DNA from: Thioalkalivibrio sp.
Lineage (GTDB): Bacteria; Pseudomonadota; Gammaproteobacteria; Ectothiorhodospirales; Ectothiorhodospiraceae
Assembly: GCA_007120575.1 (NCBI GenBank)
Contig: SKNJ01000041.1
Location: 1 to 9,587 of the forward strand
Direction of reading: 5' to 3'
DNA: 9,587 bases
The first letter of the stretch is position 1, and each line of letters begins with the position of its first letter. Below the pieces are notes generated by a model that made no database searches, was not told the DNA's origin, and saw only the letters and a list, made by a program, of their open reading frames with translations. This document shows, piece by piece, positions 1-7,676 of the stretch. A program made the translations under genes and the position numbers.

Positions 1-11
1 CAATAAGGCGC

Positions 12-26
12 CGGAGCCCGGCTCCG
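12..26. other. Small hairpin in the leader upstream of gcvPB
   Basis: A perfect 6-bp inverted repeat (CGGAGC at 12-17, GCTCCG at 21-26, loop CCG) lies in the 91 bases before gcvPB. No T-run follows, so it is not a classic intrinsic terminator; it could be an mRNA stem between gcv genes or chance in GC-rich DNA. In this family gcvPA usually sits directly upstream. A TAA at 4-6 could be its end, but another frame stays open until a TGA at 93-95 that overlaps the gcvPB start as ATGA, so the upstream gene end cannot be decided from this window. Confidence 0.3.
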
Positions 27-91
27 CGCGGCGGATCGGCGCCCGAGCGCGCCTGTCCGCCCTTACCCGAATCCGCAAGCGAGAAACCGCC

Positions 92-1597
92 ATGAGCAGC
101 ACTGATGCCAACCTGATCTTCGAACGTTCGCACGCCGGCCGCTCGGCCGTGGCCCAGGCCCCGCACGGGCATGCCGCCACCGCCATTCCCGCGCATTTGC
201 GCCGGAAGTCGGCGCCCGGGCTGCCGGCCGCGTCCGAACTCGATGTGGTGCGGCATTACACGCGGTTGTCGCAGAAGAACTTTTCCATCGATACCGAGTT
301 CTATCCCCTCGGCTCGTGCACGATGAAGTACAACCCGCGTGCCTGTAACAGCCTGGCGATGCTGCCCGGCTTCCTGCACCGGCACCCGTTGGCGCCGGCC
401 AGCCACAGTCAGGGCTTCCTGCTGACCATGTTCGAGCTGCAGGAGATGCTGAAGGACGTGACCGGCATGCGGGCGGTGTCGCTGGCGCCGATGGCCGGGG
501 CCCAGGGCGAGTACACCGGGGTGGCGATGATTCGCGCCTACCACGATGCGCGTGGCGATACCGAACGCCGCGAGATCATCGTCCCGGATGCCGCGCATGG
601 CACCAACCCGGCAACGGCGATCATGTGCGGCTACGAGGTGCGCGAGATTCCGACCGACGCGACCGGCGACGTGGACCTCGACGCGCTGAAGGAGGCGGTG
701 GGCCCGCAGACCGCCGGGATCATGCTGACCAATCCCTCTACCGTGGGGGTGTTTGAGCGCCGCATCCACGAGATCGCGCGGATCGTCCATGAGGCCGGCG
801 GGTTGCTGTACTACGACGGGGCCAATCTGAACGCGATCCTTGGCAAGGTGCGCCCGGGCGACATGGGCTTCGATGTGATCCACATGAACCTGCACAAGAC
901 CTTCTCCACCCCGCACGGCGGGGGGGGGCCGGGTTCCGGGGCGGTCGGCGTGGGCGAGCGTCTGCTGCCGTATATGCCGGTGCCGCACGTGATCGAGGAT
1001 GGCTCGGGGGGCTACCGCTTCGCCGACGAGGCCGACTATCCGGAAACCATCGGCCGGTTGTCCGCGTTCGCGGGCAATGCCGGAGTGCTGCTGCGCGCCT
1101 ATGTGTACATGCGCATGCTCGGCCGCGAGGGCATGCAGCGGGTGTCCGAGTTTGCCACGCTGAACGCCAACTACCTGGCGCGCGAACTGGAGCGCGCCGG
1201 GTTTGACCTGGCCTATTCCGGGCGTCGCGCGACCCACGAGTTCATCGTCACGCTGAAGAAACAGGCGAAGGAACTGGGACTGACCGCCGGCGATGTGGCC
1301 AAGCGCCTGCTGGACCACGGCTACCATGCGCCGACCACCTACTTCCCGTTGCTGGTGCCGGAGTGCCTGCTGGTGGAGCCCACCGAGACCGAGTCGAAAG
1401 AGACGCTGGACGGCTTCGTCGAGGCGATGGCGGCCATCCTGGAGGAGGCTGGCCGCGATATCGACACCATCAAGGCCGCGCCCCACAACCTGCCGAACCG
1501 GCGCTTCAACGAGGTGGCCGCGGCCAAGGCCCTGGATGTGGTGTTCGAGCCCCCGGGCGAGGCCGGCGAGGCGGCGCGCACCGGCACGGCGGGCTGA
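92..1597 (+). CDS. gcvPB: Glycine dehydrogenase (decarboxylating) subunit 2, P-protein beta subunit
   Basis: This is the PLP-binding half of split P-protein in the glycine cleavage system. With GcvPA it decarboxylates glycine and passes the aminomethyl group to the lipoyl arm of GcvH; GcvT and lipoamide dehydrogenase complete the cycle in the cytoplasm. The 501-residue protein has the usual length of the subunit. Family hallmarks are [20 protein letters not shown] near 56-75 followed by CTMKYNPR, the [11 protein letters not shown] block at 166-176, [11 protein letters not shown] at 241-251, and [18 protein letters not shown] at 266-283, where Lys269 is the expected Schiff-base lysine. ATG 92 is the first start codon in this frame in the window and gives a normal N-terminus; the upstream Shine-Dalgarno is weak (GCGAG). 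A run of nine G (920-928) encodes part of the glycine loop. A terminator follows about 55 bases downstream, so this is probably the last gene of a gcv operon whose other members lie upstream of the window. Confidence 0.97.
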   Translation: MSSTDANLIFERSHAGRSAVAQAPHGHAATAIPAHLRRKSAPGLPAASELDVVRHYTRLSQKNFSIDTEFYPLGSCTMKYNPRACNSLAMLPGFLHRHPLAPASHSQGFLLTMFELQEMLKDVTGMRAVSLAPMAGAQGEYTGVAMIRAYHDARGDTERREIIVPDAAHGTNPATAIMCGYEVREIPTDATGDVDLDALKEAVGPQTAGIMLTNPSTVGVFERRIHEIARIVHEAGGLLYYDGANLNAILGKVRPGDMGFDVIHMNLHKTFSTPHGGGGPGSGAVGVGERLLPYMPVPHVIEDGSGGYRFADEADYPETIGRLSAFAGNAGVLLRAYVYMRMLGREGMQRVSEFATLNANYLARELERAGFDLAYSGRRATHEFIVTLKKQAKELGLTAGDVAKRLLDHGYHAPTTYFPLLVPECLLVEPTETESKETLDGFVEAMAAILEEAGRDIDTIKAAPHNLPNRRFNEVAAAKALDVVFEPPGEAGEAARTGTAG

Positions 1598-1651
1598 CCC
1601 GGCCGCCATCTGCCGGGGCGATACGGATTCGCCGCCCCGGAGCTTCCCGCC

Positions 1652-1679
1652 AACGCCCCCGGCCTTTCGGGGGCGTTTT
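1652..1679 (+). terminator. Intrinsic terminator after gcvPB
   Basis: A 10-bp perfect stem (AACGCCCCCG 1652-1661 with CGGGGGCGTT 1668-1677), a 6-base loop GCCTTT and a T-run at 1676-1679. It lies 54 bases after the gcvPB stop and is the clearest rho-independent terminator in the window. The stem begins with AA on the left arm, so it could also work weakly in reverse, but no gene approaches from that side. Confidence 0.85.
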
Positions 1680-1687
1680 GCGTTGGG

Positions 1688-1760
1688 GTGTTCGAATAAC
1701 AGCAAGTGCTAATTAGAAAAAGTCTAAGTAATCTGCTAGGTTTTTCCGGGTTTTGATCCG
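1688..1760 (+). promoter_or_regulatory. AT-rich probable promoter region for the cyclase genes
   Basis: Immediately after the terminator the composition changes from GC-rich to clearly AT-rich, including an 8-bp palindrome CTAATTAG (1709-1716), an A-run (1717-1721) and a T-run (1740-1745). It lies 60-130 bases before the start of the first cyclase, where a promoter is expected. I cannot find a -35/-10 pair close to the sigma-70 consensus, so the exact promoter and sigma factor are unresolved. The conserved bases of a c-di-GMP riboswitch are not visible here. Confidence 0.4.
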
Positions 1761-1808
1761 TCAGGCCAGGTCCGCGGGTGGTCCCCGGGTGGGGGATGGA
1801 AGACGGGC

Positions 1809-1818
1809 AAGGAAAGGA
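1809..1818 (+). promoter_or_regulatory. Ribosome binding site that fixes the start of the first cyclase
   Basis: The purine run AAGGAAAGGA directly precedes ATG 1819. An in-frame TTG at 1753 would add 22 residues (Arg/Gly-rich and not PAS-like) but has no comparable site upstream, so ATG 1819 is preferred. Confidence 0.7.
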
Positions 1819-4206
1819 ATGACCGAAATCTGTGCGATCCATGGTTATGCCGCACTGTTCGAACATGCACCGGTGGGGCTGGCCGAGATGGATACCGGGG
1901 GGCGCATCCTGCGCGCCAATCCCCACCTGGGGGCACTGCTGGCCTGCGATCCGCGCGAATTGACGGGTGCCCTGCTGGCGGATCGGGTCGTCCCCGAAGA
2001 TCGCTCCGTTTGCGTGGGCTATCGTCATGCACTGGTCACCGGGCAGTGCGATACCTGTCATTTCGAGGTCCGGCTGCTTGATGCCACTGGCCAGCAGCGC
2101 TGGGTGGCGATGACCACCAGCCGCATTCCGGCGACCGAAAGCTCTGCCGAGGCCCTGCTCGTCGCGGCCTCCGACATCGACGCGCGCAAGCGTACCGAGC
2201 GGCGCACCGAGGCCTTGCTGCGGGCAAGCCCGGCGGTGATCTACACCATGGACCCGGGCGACCTGGGCACGATGACCTGGCTCAGTCGCAATGTCCGCGG
2301 GGTGACCGGCTGGACCGCCGAGCAGATCGCGGGCCGGCCGGACTGGTTGAAGGCGCATGTCGAGCCCGAAGACTACCGGCGCTGTGTCGGTCTGGTGCAA
2401 CGCTGGCTGGCCGATGGTGCGCATGGCTTCTGTCGGCTCAACTACCGCCAGCGTTCGTCCGACGGACACTGGCAATGGTTGGAGGACCAGCTCGCCGCGC
2501 TCCGCGACGAGCGGGGCGCAGTGGTGGAACTGGTCGGGGCCTTCCAGGACGTGAGTACGCGGGTCGAGACCGAGCGGCACCTGGAGAAGATCGCGCACAA
2601 CCTGCCGGGCGTGATCTACCAGTACCGCCAGTACCCGGATGGCCACGCGGCGTTCCCGTATGCCAGCGAGGGCATGCTGGAGATTTACGGGGTCAGTCCG
2701 GAGGCGGTGATGCGGGATGCCAGTTCCGTGTTCCGGACGATCCACCCCGAGGATGGCGAGCGAGTAACGGCCAGCATCGAGGCCTCGATGCGCTGCCTGG
2801 AGCCGTGGCGCCAGCGCTACCGGGTGGAGCACCCCGAGCGCGGCGAGATCTGGGTGGAGGGGCATGCCAGCCCCGAGGCGCTGGAGGACGGCAGCGTGCT
2901 GTGGCATGGAGTGATCCTGGACATCAGCGAGCGGGTCCAGGCGGAGCGGGCCCTGTGGCGGCGCGAGCAGGAACTGGCCGAGGCCCAGCGCATCGCGCAT
3001 GTCGGGAGCTGGGTCTCGGATTTCGTGCGCCAGGAGATTCGCTGGTCGGACGAGGTCTTCCGGATCTTCGGACTGGCTCCGGCGGACTGGGGCGGCAACC
3101 ACGCGGCGTTCATGCAGAGCGTGCACCCGGACGACCGGGCTCGGGTACAGGCTGCAGTGGATGCGGCGCTGGAGGGCATGCCGTTCGATATCGTGCATCG
3201 TGTACGGCATCCGGACGGCAGCGAGCGCGTGGTCCGCGAGCATGGGTCGGTGGAGTTCGGCGAGAACGGCGAGGTCACGCGCATGCTCGGCACCGTGCAG
3301 GATATTACCGAGCAGCACGCCCTGGAGCAGGAGCAGCGCCTGCTGGCCGCGACCTTCGATATCAGCCAGGCGATCTTCATTACCGATGTCACGGGGACCA
3401 TCCGGCGCGTCAACGCGACCTTTACCCAAGTGACCGGCTTCAGCGAGCAGGAGGCGGTCGGGGCGAATCCGCGCATCCTGAATTCCGGCCTCCAGGACCT
3501 CAGCTTCTACGAAGAGATGTTCCGCTCGGTGCGCGAACATGGGTACTGGGAGGGCGAGGTCTGGAACCGGCGCAAATCCGGCGAGATCTTTCCGTTGCAC
3601 GAGACCATCACCGCGATTCGTGACGGCAACGGCGAGATCGAGCACTACATCGCGGTGTTCCACGACATCAGCCACCAGAAAGAGCTGGAGGCCGCGCTGG
3701 AGCATCAGGCCTTTTACGATCCCCTGACCCATGCCGCGAACCGGGGCTATTTCGAGGCCCTGATGGATCAGGAGGCGAGCCGGTCGCAGCGCTACGGTCA
3801 TCCCAGTTCCCTGGTGATGCTGGATATCGATCACTTCAAGGCCATCAACGACACCTGGGGCCACGATGTCGGTGACGAGGTCTTGCGCACCCTCGTGCAG
3901 GTGCTGGAACGGCGCCTGCGCGAGGCCGATGTACTGTGCCGCTGGGGCGGCGAGGAGTTCATGGTCCTGCTGCCCGATACCGCCGCCCCACGCGCGGTCC
4001 AGCTGGCCGAGCAGCTGCGCGCCGAGGTCGAACGCGCAGCGTTTCCGCGCGTGCGCCAGGTAACGGTCAGCCTCGGGGTGTCCGGGTATCGCCCCGACGA
4101 ACCGGTCAAGGACTGGATCAAGCGTGCCGACGATGCCATGTACACGGCCAAGCAGGAGGGGCGCAATCGGGTGCGCCGGGAGTTATCGGGACTGCGGAAT
4201 CCGTGA
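1819..4206 (+). CDS. Multi-PAS diguanylate cyclase (PAS x5-GGDEF)
   Basis: A predicted cytoplasmic sensor enzyme that makes cyclic di-GMP from two GTP. The 795-residue protein has no signal peptide or membrane helix. I read five PAS-like units: about 8-122, 128-250, 254-375, 386-500 and 505-622. Units three and four are of the PAS_3 kind, with IHPEDGERV and VHPDDRARV blocks. Unit five has the NPRILNSG and WEGEVWNRRKSGEIFP pattern common in redox- or ligand-sensing PAS domains. The GGDEF domain spans about 630-790. By analogy with PleD, metal ligands are Asp669 and Glu712 and guanine-binding residues are Asn677 and Asp686. The active-site motif is GGEEF (710-714). The RxxD product-inhibition site is intact (READ, 701-704, five residues before GGEEF). 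There is no EAL or HD-GYP domain. The PAS ligands cannot be told from sequence. The gene is followed closely by a second PAS-GGDEF gene, so the two are probably co-transcribed. Family assignment is firm; biological input and target are unknown. Confidence 0.93.
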   Translation: MTEICAIHGYAALFEHAPVGLAEMDTGGRILRANPHLGALLACDPRELTGALLADRVVPEDRSVCVGYRHALVTGQCDTCHFEVRLLDATGQQRWVAMTTSRIPATESSAEALLVAASDIDARKRTERRTEALLRASPAVIYTMDPGDLGTMTWLSRNVRGVTGWTAEQIAGRPDWLKAHVEPEDYRRCVGLVQRWLADGAHGFCRLNYRQRSSDGHWQWLEDQLAALRDERGAVVELVGAFQDVSTRVETERHLEKIAHNLPGVIYQYRQYPDGHAAFPYASEGMLEIYGVSPEAVMRDASSVFRTIHPEDGERVTASIEASMRCLEPWRQRYRVEHPERGEIWVEGHASPEALEDGSVLWHGVILDISERVQAERALWRREQELAEAQRIAHVGSWVSDFVRQEIRWSDEVFRIFGLAPADWGGNHAAFMQSVHPDDRARVQAAVDAALEGMPFDIVHRVRHPDGSERVVREHGSVEFGENGEVTRMLGTVQDITEQHALEQEQRLLAATFDISQAIFITDVTGTIRRVNATFTQVTGFSEQEAVGANPRILNSGLQDLSFYEEMFRSVREHGYWEGEVWNRRKSGEIFPLHETITAIRDGNGEIEHYIAVFHDISHQKELEAALEHQAFYDPLTHAANRGYFEALMDQEASRSQRYGHPSSLVMLDIDHFKAINDTWGHDVGDEVLRTLVQVLERRLREADVLCRWGGEEFMVLLPDTAAPRAVQLAEQLRAEVERAAFPRVRQVTVSLGVSGYRPDEPVKDWIKRADDAMYTAKQEGRNRVRRELSGLRNP

Positions 4207-4269
4207 AGACGGTCCGTGGCCCAATTGGGCGGATTCGCGCTCGTCGGCGTCCCGGTCGACAATCAGGGC

Positions 4270-6990
4270 ATGACTCTGTTTGATCGCGTACAGGTGGGCC
4301 TGGCATTGCTGGACCCGAAGGATGGTCGCCTTGCCCGTGGCAATCGCCACCTGGCGGCGTGGCTGGGCTGCACGCCGGAGGCACTAGTCGGCCTGGCCCC
4401 GGATGCATGGCTGGCGGGCGAGGTTGCCCGCTTGCGGGGTGCGCTGGGTCGCGCGGAGCCGGGTACCGTATCCGGTCTGCAGCTGCGCCCGCGCGATCCA
4501 CAAGCCGCGCCCCGGTCCGTGGTGCTGGGCATCTCGCCAGGCGAGGGCAGTGCCGCCGAGGTGCTGGTCACCGTGCAGCCGGCACCCGACGAGGAGGCGG
4601 GGCATGCGGTCTACGCGCAGACCTTTACCCGCAATACGGCCCCCAAGCTGCTGATCGACCCGGACGATGGCGCGATCCTGGATGCCAACCCGGCGGCCGC
4701 GGCCCTGTACGGGTATTCGGTCGACGCGCTGCGGCATATGCATATCCAGGACATCAATACCCTGTCGCCGGAGGCGGTGAAGGCCGAAATGGCACGCGCA
4801 GCGGCCGAGAGCCGGCGCTACTTCCGCTTCCGCCACCGCACGCGCAGTGGCGAGATCCTGGACGTGGAGGTGTATTCCGGACCCGTGGAACTACACGGTC
4901 GTACCTGTCTGTATTCGATCATCCACGACGTGACCGAGACCCGGCGCTACGAGCACGAGCTGGAGTTCTACAGCGAGTTGTTCCGTAACCTGCCGGTGGG
5001 GGTTTATCGCAACACCCCGGGGCCGGACGGGCGTTTCCTGCGCCTGAACCCGGCGATGCTCGAGCTGTTCGAGGCGGATTCGGAAGAACAGTTGCGGGCG
5101 GCCCCGGTGCGCCGGCTGTATGCAGATCCGGGCGCGCGCGAGGCCCTGAGCCGGGAACTCGAACAGGAGGGCCAGGTGACCGGACGCGACCTGGCCCTGT
5201 GCACCCTGAAGGGCCGGCCGTTCCGGGCGCGACTCAGCGCCCACCGGATGCAGGATGCCGAGGGCCGGACCGTGTTCGACGGGGTGATCGAGGATGTGAG
5301 CGCGGCACGTGCCAGCGAGCTGTTTCGCTCACGCCTGCTGACCGCGCTGGCCGAGGGGGTGTTCGGGATCGATCGCGAGGGCCGCTACACCTTTCTGAAT
5401 TCCGCCGCCTGTCGGCTGCTGGGGTTCGCCAGCGAGGCCGAGGCGCTGGGGTTGAACTCGCACGCCGCCTCCCACCATACCCGGCTCGACGGGACGCCGT
5501 ATTCGGAGCAGGAGTGCCCGATCTTTCGGGTGCTGACCACCGGGGAATCGCTGACGGCCTGGAACGACCATTTCTGGCGTACCGACGGGACCTCGTTCCC
5601 GGTGCGGGTGTATGTCTCCCCGACCGAAGACCTGGAGGGGAAGGTCGACGGGGCGGTGGTGTCGTTCCAGGATCTGGGGCTGTATGCCGAACGCGAGCGT
5701 CGCCTGACCCGGGCGGCCAGCCAGCTTCCGGGTGCGATCTACGAGTTCCGCCGCTATCCGGATGGCCGGATCGCGTTCCCGATGGTCAGCGAGGGGATCC
5801 AGCGCGTGTCCGGGATGACCCCGGACGAGGCCGGGGCGCACCCCGAGGCGGTGCTGGAGCGGGTGCATGGGGACGACCGAGTGCAGTTCGAAGCGAGCAT
5901 TGAGGAGTCGGCACGCTCGCTGGGGCCCTGGCAGCTGCGCTTCCGGGTTTGCCACCCGGTGCGCGGGACACTCTGGGTCGAGGGACGGGCCACGCCGGAG
6001 GCGCGAGACGATGGCAGCGTGGTCTGGTACGGGGTGCTGATCGATATTTCCGATCAGGTGCGGATGGAGGAATCCCTGCGCGAGAGCGAGACTCGCTTCC
6101 GGCAACTGGCTACCAGTGTGAACGAGGTATTCTGGCTGCGCGACGAACGCGCGATCCTGTACGTGAACCCCGCCTACGAGCAGGTCTGGGGGCGCAGCCG
6201 CGAGGCCCTGTACCGGGACCCGGGCGAGATGCTTGCGGCGGTGCATCCGGAGGACCGCGGGCAGGTCGAGACGGCGTTCCTGCGCGAAGCCCTGAGACCC
6301 GACCCCGTCGACACGACCTTCCGCATCCACCGGCCCGATGGTGCGATGCGCTGGATCCAGGCTCATTGCTATCCGGTCGAGGACGCCGTGGGCGGATCAA
6401 CGCGGGTGGCCGGGACCGCGGTGGACGTGACCGAACTGAAGCAGGCGCAGCTTGCGCTGGAGCAGAGCAACGCCGCCCTGGAGCGCGAAGCGCTGTACGA
6501 CCGTCTGACCGGCGTGGCCAATCGGCGCTATTTCGAGGACTTGCTGGAGCGCGAGATGCACCGCGCGGCGCGCGACGGTCACCCGTTCACGCTGGTGATG
6601 TTCGACCTGGACCATTTCAAGCGGGTCAATGACACCTTCGGTCACAACGTGGGCGACGAGGTGCTGCAGGAGGTCACCAACCGCGTGGTCTCGCGCCTGC
6701 GTGACTCCGACGTGCTGGGCCGCTGGGGCGGGGAGGAATTCATGGTGCTGTTGCCAGTCACCGACGCGACCCGCGGGGCCGAGGTGGCGGAGACTCTACG
6801 TGCCCGGGTGGCAGAAGCCGCCTTTCCCGAGGCGGGTACGGTGACCATCAGCCTGGGGGTGGCCGAGTACCGTTCCGGCGAGGCGGGCAAGGACCTGGTT
6901 CGGCGCACGGACGAGGCCCTCTATCGCGCCAAGGGCGCGGGCCGCAACCGGGTCGAGGTGGCGCCGTTCGACGCGGGCCCGCAGGCGTGA
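4270..6990 (+). CDS. Multi-PAS diguanylate cyclase (PAS x6-GGDEF), second of a tandem pair
   Basis: A second predicted soluble c-di-GMP synthase, 906 residues from ATG 4270. GTG 4216, nine bases after the previous stop, would add 18 residues. Neither start has a good Shine-Dalgarno; ATG is preferred because the first PAS-like unit then begins near the N-terminus, as in the neighbour. PAS-like units lie at about 3-105 (degenerate), 113-225, 231-346, 350-472, 478-597 and 601-725. Unit four carries a His/Cys-containing stretch (HAASHHTRLDG then ECPIF, residues 398-418). Unit five is roughly half identical, by hand alignment, to unit three of the upstream cyclase. The GGDEF domain spans about 738-897, with Asp779, Asn787, Asp796 and Glu822 in place, GGEEF at 820-824 and an RxxD inhibitory site (RDSD, 811-814). 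No membrane segment is visible. The enzyme is predicted to be active and feedback-inhibited; its signal is unknown. Confidence 0.92.
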   Translation: MTLFDRVQVGLALLDPKDGRLARGNRHLAAWLGCTPEALVGLAPDAWLAGEVARLRGALGRAEPGTVSGLQLRPRDPQAAPRSVVLGISPGEGSAAEVLVTVQPAPDEEAGHAVYAQTFTRNTAPKLLIDPDDGAILDANPAAAALYGYSVDALRHMHIQDINTLSPEAVKAEMARAAAESRRYFRFRHRTRSGEILDVEVYSGPVELHGRTCLYSIIHDVTETRRYEHELEFYSELFRNLPVGVYRNTPGPDGRFLRLNPAMLELFEADSEEQLRAAPVRRLYADPGAREALSRELEQEGQVTGRDLALCTLKGRPFRARLSAHRMQDAEGRTVFDGVIEDVSAARASELFRSRLLTALAEGVFGIDREGRYTFLNSAACRLLGFASEAEALGLNSHAASHHTRLDGTPYSEQECPIFRVLTTGESLTAWNDHFWRTDGTSFPVRVYVSPTEDLEGKVDGAVVSFQDLGLYAERERRLTRAASQLPGAIYEFRRYPDGRIAFPMVSEGIQRVSGMTPDEAGAHPEAVLERVHGDDRVQFEASIEESARSLGPWQLRFRVCHPVRGTLWVEGRATPEARDDGSVVWYGVLIDISDQVRMEESLRESETRFRQLATSVNEVFWLRDERAILYVNPAYEQVWGRSREALYRDPGEMLAAVHPEDRGQVETAFLREALRPDPVDTTFRIHRPDGAMRWIQAHCYPVEDAVGGSTRVAGTAVDVTELKQAQLALEQSNAALEREALYDRLTGVANRRYFEDLLEREMHRAARDGHPFTLVMFDLDHFKRVNDTFGHNVGDEVLQEVTNRVVSRLRDSDVLGRWGGEEFMVLLPVTDATRGAEVAETLRARVAEAAFPEAGTVTISLGVAEYRSGEAGKDLVRRTDEALYRAKGAGRNRVEVAPFDAGPQA

Positions 6991-7050
6991 CGCGCGCCTG
7001 CCCTTCGGCACCCGTCCGGTCGGCGCGGGCATCTGCGTGCGATGGCTCCG

Positions 7051-7064
7051 GGAGGTAACAGGAG
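7051..7064 (+). promoter_or_regulatory. Ribosome binding site that fixes the dgkA start
   Basis: GGAGGT at 7051-7056, nine bases before ATG 7066, is close to a perfect anti-16S match; a second AGGAG lies at 7060-7064. The site falls after an earlier in-frame ATG at 7042, so the latter is unlikely to be the true start. Confidence 0.75.
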
Positions 7065-7065
7065 A

Positions 7066-7425
7066 ATGGCCGCAAGTGGCAACACGGGGGTTCGCCGCAT
7101 TTTGCGTGCGCTGGTCTATTCCGGGCGCGGGCTTCTGGCCGCGTTGCGCCACGAGGCGGCGTTTCGTCTGGAGCTGGTGCTGGTGGCCGTGCTGCTGCCG
7201 CTGGCGATCGGGCTGGGCGAGAGCGGGGTGGAGCGCGCGCTGCTGGCGGGCAGCGTGCTGTTGATCCTGGTGGTGGAGTTGCTGAATTCGGCGGTGGAGG
7301 CGGCGATCGACCGGTTTGGCGACGAGCGTCATCCGCTGTCGGCTCGGGCCAAGGACATGGCCTCGGCCGCGGTGCTGGTGAGCTTCCTGCTGGCGGCGCT
7401 GGTCTGGGGGCTGATCCTGCTCTGA
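7066..7425 (+). CDS. dgkA: Diacylglycerol kinase, integral membrane (DgkA family)
   Basis: Phosphorylates diacylglycerol to phosphatidic acid with ATP in the inner membrane, which in enteric bacteria recycles the diacylglycerol left by periplasmic glucan synthesis. The 119-residue protein matches the usual size of about 120. It has an N-terminal amphipathic segment and three hydrophobic helices at about 33-51, 56-72 and 98-118. The signature ELLNSAVEAAIDR is at 71-83. With a shift of +2 relative to E. coli DgkA, the key residues are all present: Glu30, Glu36, Glu71 (catalytic base), Asn74, Glu78 (metal/ATP), Lys96 and Asp97. It starts 75 bases after the second cyclase on the same strand, so read-through is possible. 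A small hairpin (6981-6987 with 6995-7001) covers the cyclase stop but lacks a T-run. No functional link to c-di-GMP is implied by the sequence. Confidence 0.96.
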   Translation: MAASGNTGVRRILRALVYSGRGLLAALRHEAAFRLELVLVAVLLPLAIGLGESGVERALLAGSVLLILVVELLNSAVEAAIDRFGDERHPLSARAKDMASAAVLVSFLLAALVWGLILL

Positions 7426-7457
7426 CCGCCGTGGCACATCCGAGCCTTTTCCCTTGG

Positions 7458-7560
7458 GTCATCCCGGCCGCAGCGAAGCGTAGAGCCGGGATCTCCGGTG
7501 TCGGGGGCTACCCATGGGTGGGAAGATTCCGGCTAACGGCTGCGCGGTTTCCGGGATGAC
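7458..7560. repeat. 103-bp palindromic, REP/MITE-like intergenic element
   Basis: The ends form a perfect 10-bp inverted repeat, GTCATCCCGG (7458-7467) and CCGGGATGAC (7551-7560). Inside are a left hairpin (ATCCCGGC 7461-7468 with GCCGGGAT 7485-7492), a central 10-bp palindrome ACCCATGGGT (7510-7519) and a right hairpin (ATTCCGG 7526-7532 with CCGGGAT 7551-7557, one G-T pair). No reading frame of substance lies within. It sits between the convergent dgkA and znuA, a typical site for dispersed palindromic repeats. The GTCATCCCGG...GAAGCG...CCGGGAT pattern resembles dispersed intergenic repeats I recall from GC-rich proteobacteria, but only one copy is present here, so its repeated nature is inference. 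It may also act as a transcription barrier between the two genes. Confidence 0.55.
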
Positions 7561-7644
7561 GGGAATGAGCCGAGGGGTCTCTCCGTTGGCGATACAGGGC
7601 CGTCCGTGGCCCGCATGGCGGGGAGGAAGCCCGGCGACGTTGCC

Positions 7645-7664
7645 CCCCGCGCCGGTGCGCGGGG
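7645..7664 (-). other. GC-rich hairpin just downstream of the znuA stop
   Basis: A perfect 8-bp stem (CCCCGCGC 7645-7652 with GCGCGGGG 7657-7664) and a 4-base loop, 12 bases beyond the znuA stop codon. There is no T-run on the minus strand, so it is not a standard intrinsic terminator; it may stabilise the znuA 3' end or help pausing. The remaining bases between 7561 and 7644 show no gene or motif that I can recognise. Confidence 0.35.
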
Positions 7665-7676
7665 CATGCAGGCCCG

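Noticed and set aside
1690..1818. Possible c-di-GMP riboswitch before the cyclase genes
   Set aside because: The region is AT-rich and lacks the conserved GEMM-type core and tetraloop-receptor sequences I would expect.
1339..3864. Very long open frame on the minus strand (841 codons) opposite gcvPB and the first cyclase
   Set aside because: It spans a terminator, an AT-rich promoter region and two genes with clear family motifs on the other strand. Its translation has no recognisable domain and is biased to His, Arg, Pro and Leu, as expected for the antisense of GC-rich coding DNA.
5329..6366. 345-codon open frame on the minus strand opposite the second cyclase
   Set aside because: It is antisense to PAS units with clear motifs, and its composition is typical of a GC-rich shadow frame.
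6981..7001. Hairpin over the stop codon of the second cyclase as a terminator
   Set aside because: The stem is 7 bp with a 7-base loop and there is no T-run after it; chance stems are frequent at this GC content.
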